A stretch of DNA of 6,822 bases, from NCBI GenBank assembly GCA_003219395.1, contig QHOR01000253.1:1-6822 (forward strand). Direction: 5' to 3'. Numbering within the stretch: position 1 is the stretch's first letter; each line of letters starts with the position of its first letter. The position numbers were made by a program, and so were the translations under genes. The stretch is from Verrucomicrobiota bacterium. Its GTDB lineage: Bacteria > Verrucomicrobiota > Verrucomicrobiia > Chthoniobacterales > UBA10450. The notes under the pieces are model-generated. The model had not been told where the DNA came from and ran no database searches. It saw nothing but the letters and a program-made list of their open reading frames with translations. Below are positions 5,926-6,822 of the stretch, piece after piece.

Positions 5926-6783
5926 ATGAGCAAGAGCAAGCAACTGCGCGAGCTCATCGCACAGGGCCCGGTCATGTTACCCGGTGTTCCCAACGCTTCC
6001 GTAGCGCGCCTGGTGCAGCGCGCAGGCTTTGACGCCGTGTATATCAGTGGAGCGGGAATGGCCAACGCAACCGCTGGCGTACCGGACATCGGGTTGCTGT
6101 CGATGACCGAGGTGGTGAGGCTTGCCGGTTATGTTGCGAATGCGGTAACAATTCCGGCCATTGTCGATGCGGACACCGGTTTTGGTGGTGCGGAGAACGT
6201 GGCACGAACCGTTTGTGAACTGGAACAGGCGGGGCTGGCCGGCTGCCACATCGAAGATCAGGAATTTCCCAAACGCTGCGGACATCTCGCAGGGAAATCG
6301 GTGGTCGACGTCGATGAGATGACCGGAAGAATCAAAGCGGCCGTCAACGCGCGCCGTGACGAAGATTTCATGATTATCGCCCGCACCGATGCGCGCGCGG
6401 TAGAAGATTTCGATCGCGCCGTAGAACGTTCACGTCGGTATCTCAGGGCAGGCGCGGACGGCGTTTTCCCCGAAGCCTTGCAAAGCGCCGATGAATTCAA
6501 GGCGTTCGCCCGCGAAGTGAAAGCACCGCTTCTGGCAAATATGACCGAGTTCGGCAAAAGTCCGCTCCTCAGTTTCGATGAGCTTGCTGGTTTCGGATAC
6601 AAAATGGTGATTTTTCCACAGAGCGCGTTTCGCGTGTCGATGAAATCGACGGAAGAATTTCTGCGCGACCTGAAAAAAGCCGGCACGCAATCGGCTTGGA
6701 CAAAGAAAATGCAAACGCGAGACGAGCTTTACGAAATGCTCGGCTACGATCCTGCAGGGGAAAGTTGGAAGGGCGGCTGTTGA
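5926..6783 (+). CDS. prpB: 2-methylisocitrate lyase (isocitrate lyase/PEP mutase superfamily)
   Basis: This protein of 285 residues matches the size of PrpB rather than the much longer isocitrate lyases. It follows the TIM-barrel pattern of the superfamily: LPGVPNASVARL at residues 18-29, YISGAGMAN at 39-47, the Mg-binding DADTGFGG at 81-88, HIEDQEFPKRCGH at 108-120 with probable catalytic Cys118, IARTDAR at 151-157, FPEAL at 181-185 and the PrpB-like ANMTEFGKSPLL at 204-215. The expected reaction is cleavage of 2-methylisocitrate to pyruvate and succinate, the last step of the methylcitrate cycle, in the cytoplasm. The upstream PrpD supports this role; phosphonate or oxaloacetate-type family members are less likely. 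The ATG at 5926 follows a weak purine-rich stretch (GAGAACGAG). The two genes are probably cotranscribed, unless the intervening hairpin interrupts the message. Confidence 0.9.
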   Translation: MSKSKQLRELIAQGPVMLPGVPNASVARLVQRAGFDAVYISGAGMANATAGVPDIGLLSMTEVVRLAGYVANAVTIPAIVDADTGFGGAENVARTVCELEQAGLAGCHIEDQEFPKRCGHLAGKSVVDVDEMTGRIKAAVNARRDEDFMIIARTDARAVEDFDRAVERSRRYLRAGADGVFPEALQSADEFKAFAREVKAPLLANMTEFGKSPLLSFDELAGFGYKMVIFPQSAFRVSMKSTEEFLRDLKKAGTQSAWTKKMQTRDELYEMLGYDPAGESWKGGC

Positions 6784-6822
6784 ATCTGAACTGGTTAAGT
6801 CCGATGAGTTGAACGATTGTGA
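6784..6822 (+). other. Window tail after prpB; possible start of a further gene
   Basis: No terminator-like hairpin follows the prpB stop. Only one of the three plus frames (the one containing TTG at 6809-6811) is still open at the window edge. A methylcitrate synthase gene (prpC) would be the usual next member of such a cluster, but 39 bases are too few to identify anything. Confidence 0.15.

Overview
This is a bacterial chromosomal segment with a mid-50s GC impression (not calculated). Its genes are mostly housekeeping or metabolic, and the gaps between them are rich in repeats. I see no tRNA, rRNA, CRISPR array, phage gene or plasmid gene. Few genes have a recognisable Shine-Dalgarno site. 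The gaps hold short palindromic repeats, and there is an orphan REP-type transposase. That style is common in soil bacteria such as Verrucomicrobiota or Acidobacteriota, but this placement is inference from style, not from a marker gene.

Layout. (1) Positions 1-1027, minus strand: an MBL-fold hydrolase gene followed by a CapA-family gene that is cut by the window edge. The two overlap by one base (TGATG), so they look like a translationally coupled pair. (2) 1111-1488, plus strand, divergent from that pair: a small Mth938-like (AAMDC/DUF498) protein. (3) 1489-2183: a REP-associated tyrosine transposase (RAYT, 1608-2069) bounded by inverted palindromic elements that share GGTAGGGCG, with a further diverged palindrome downstream. 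(4) 2184-4145, minus strand: a large AMP-forming acyl-CoA synthetase, convergent with the RAYT. Its coding region contains a heptanucleotide tandem repeat. (5) 4146-4425: a 280-base divergent gap with a run of hairpins and a 28-base repeat present in two inverted copies. (6) 4426-6783, plus strand: a MmgE/PrpD-family 2-methylcitrate dehydratase gene and a PrpB-type 2-methylisocitrate lyase gene, separated by 117 bases that carry an 'ATGAC'-type inverted-repeat element.

How the genes fit together. PrpD and PrpB are consecutive steps of the 2-methylcitrate cycle, which turns propionyl-CoA plus oxaloacetate into pyruvate plus succinate. The divergent acyl-CoA synthetase is a reasonable candidate for making the acyl-CoA that feeds it (a PrpE-like role). 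However, its acyl-pocket sequence is not that of a classical acetyl-CoA synthetase, so its substrate is open. A methylcitrate synthase (prpC) is missing from the window and might lie just past position 6822.

I do not see a wholly new multi-gene system. The most interesting signals are the RAYT with its flanking elements, the repeat inside the synthetase gene, and the palindrome-rich gaps around the propionate genes.
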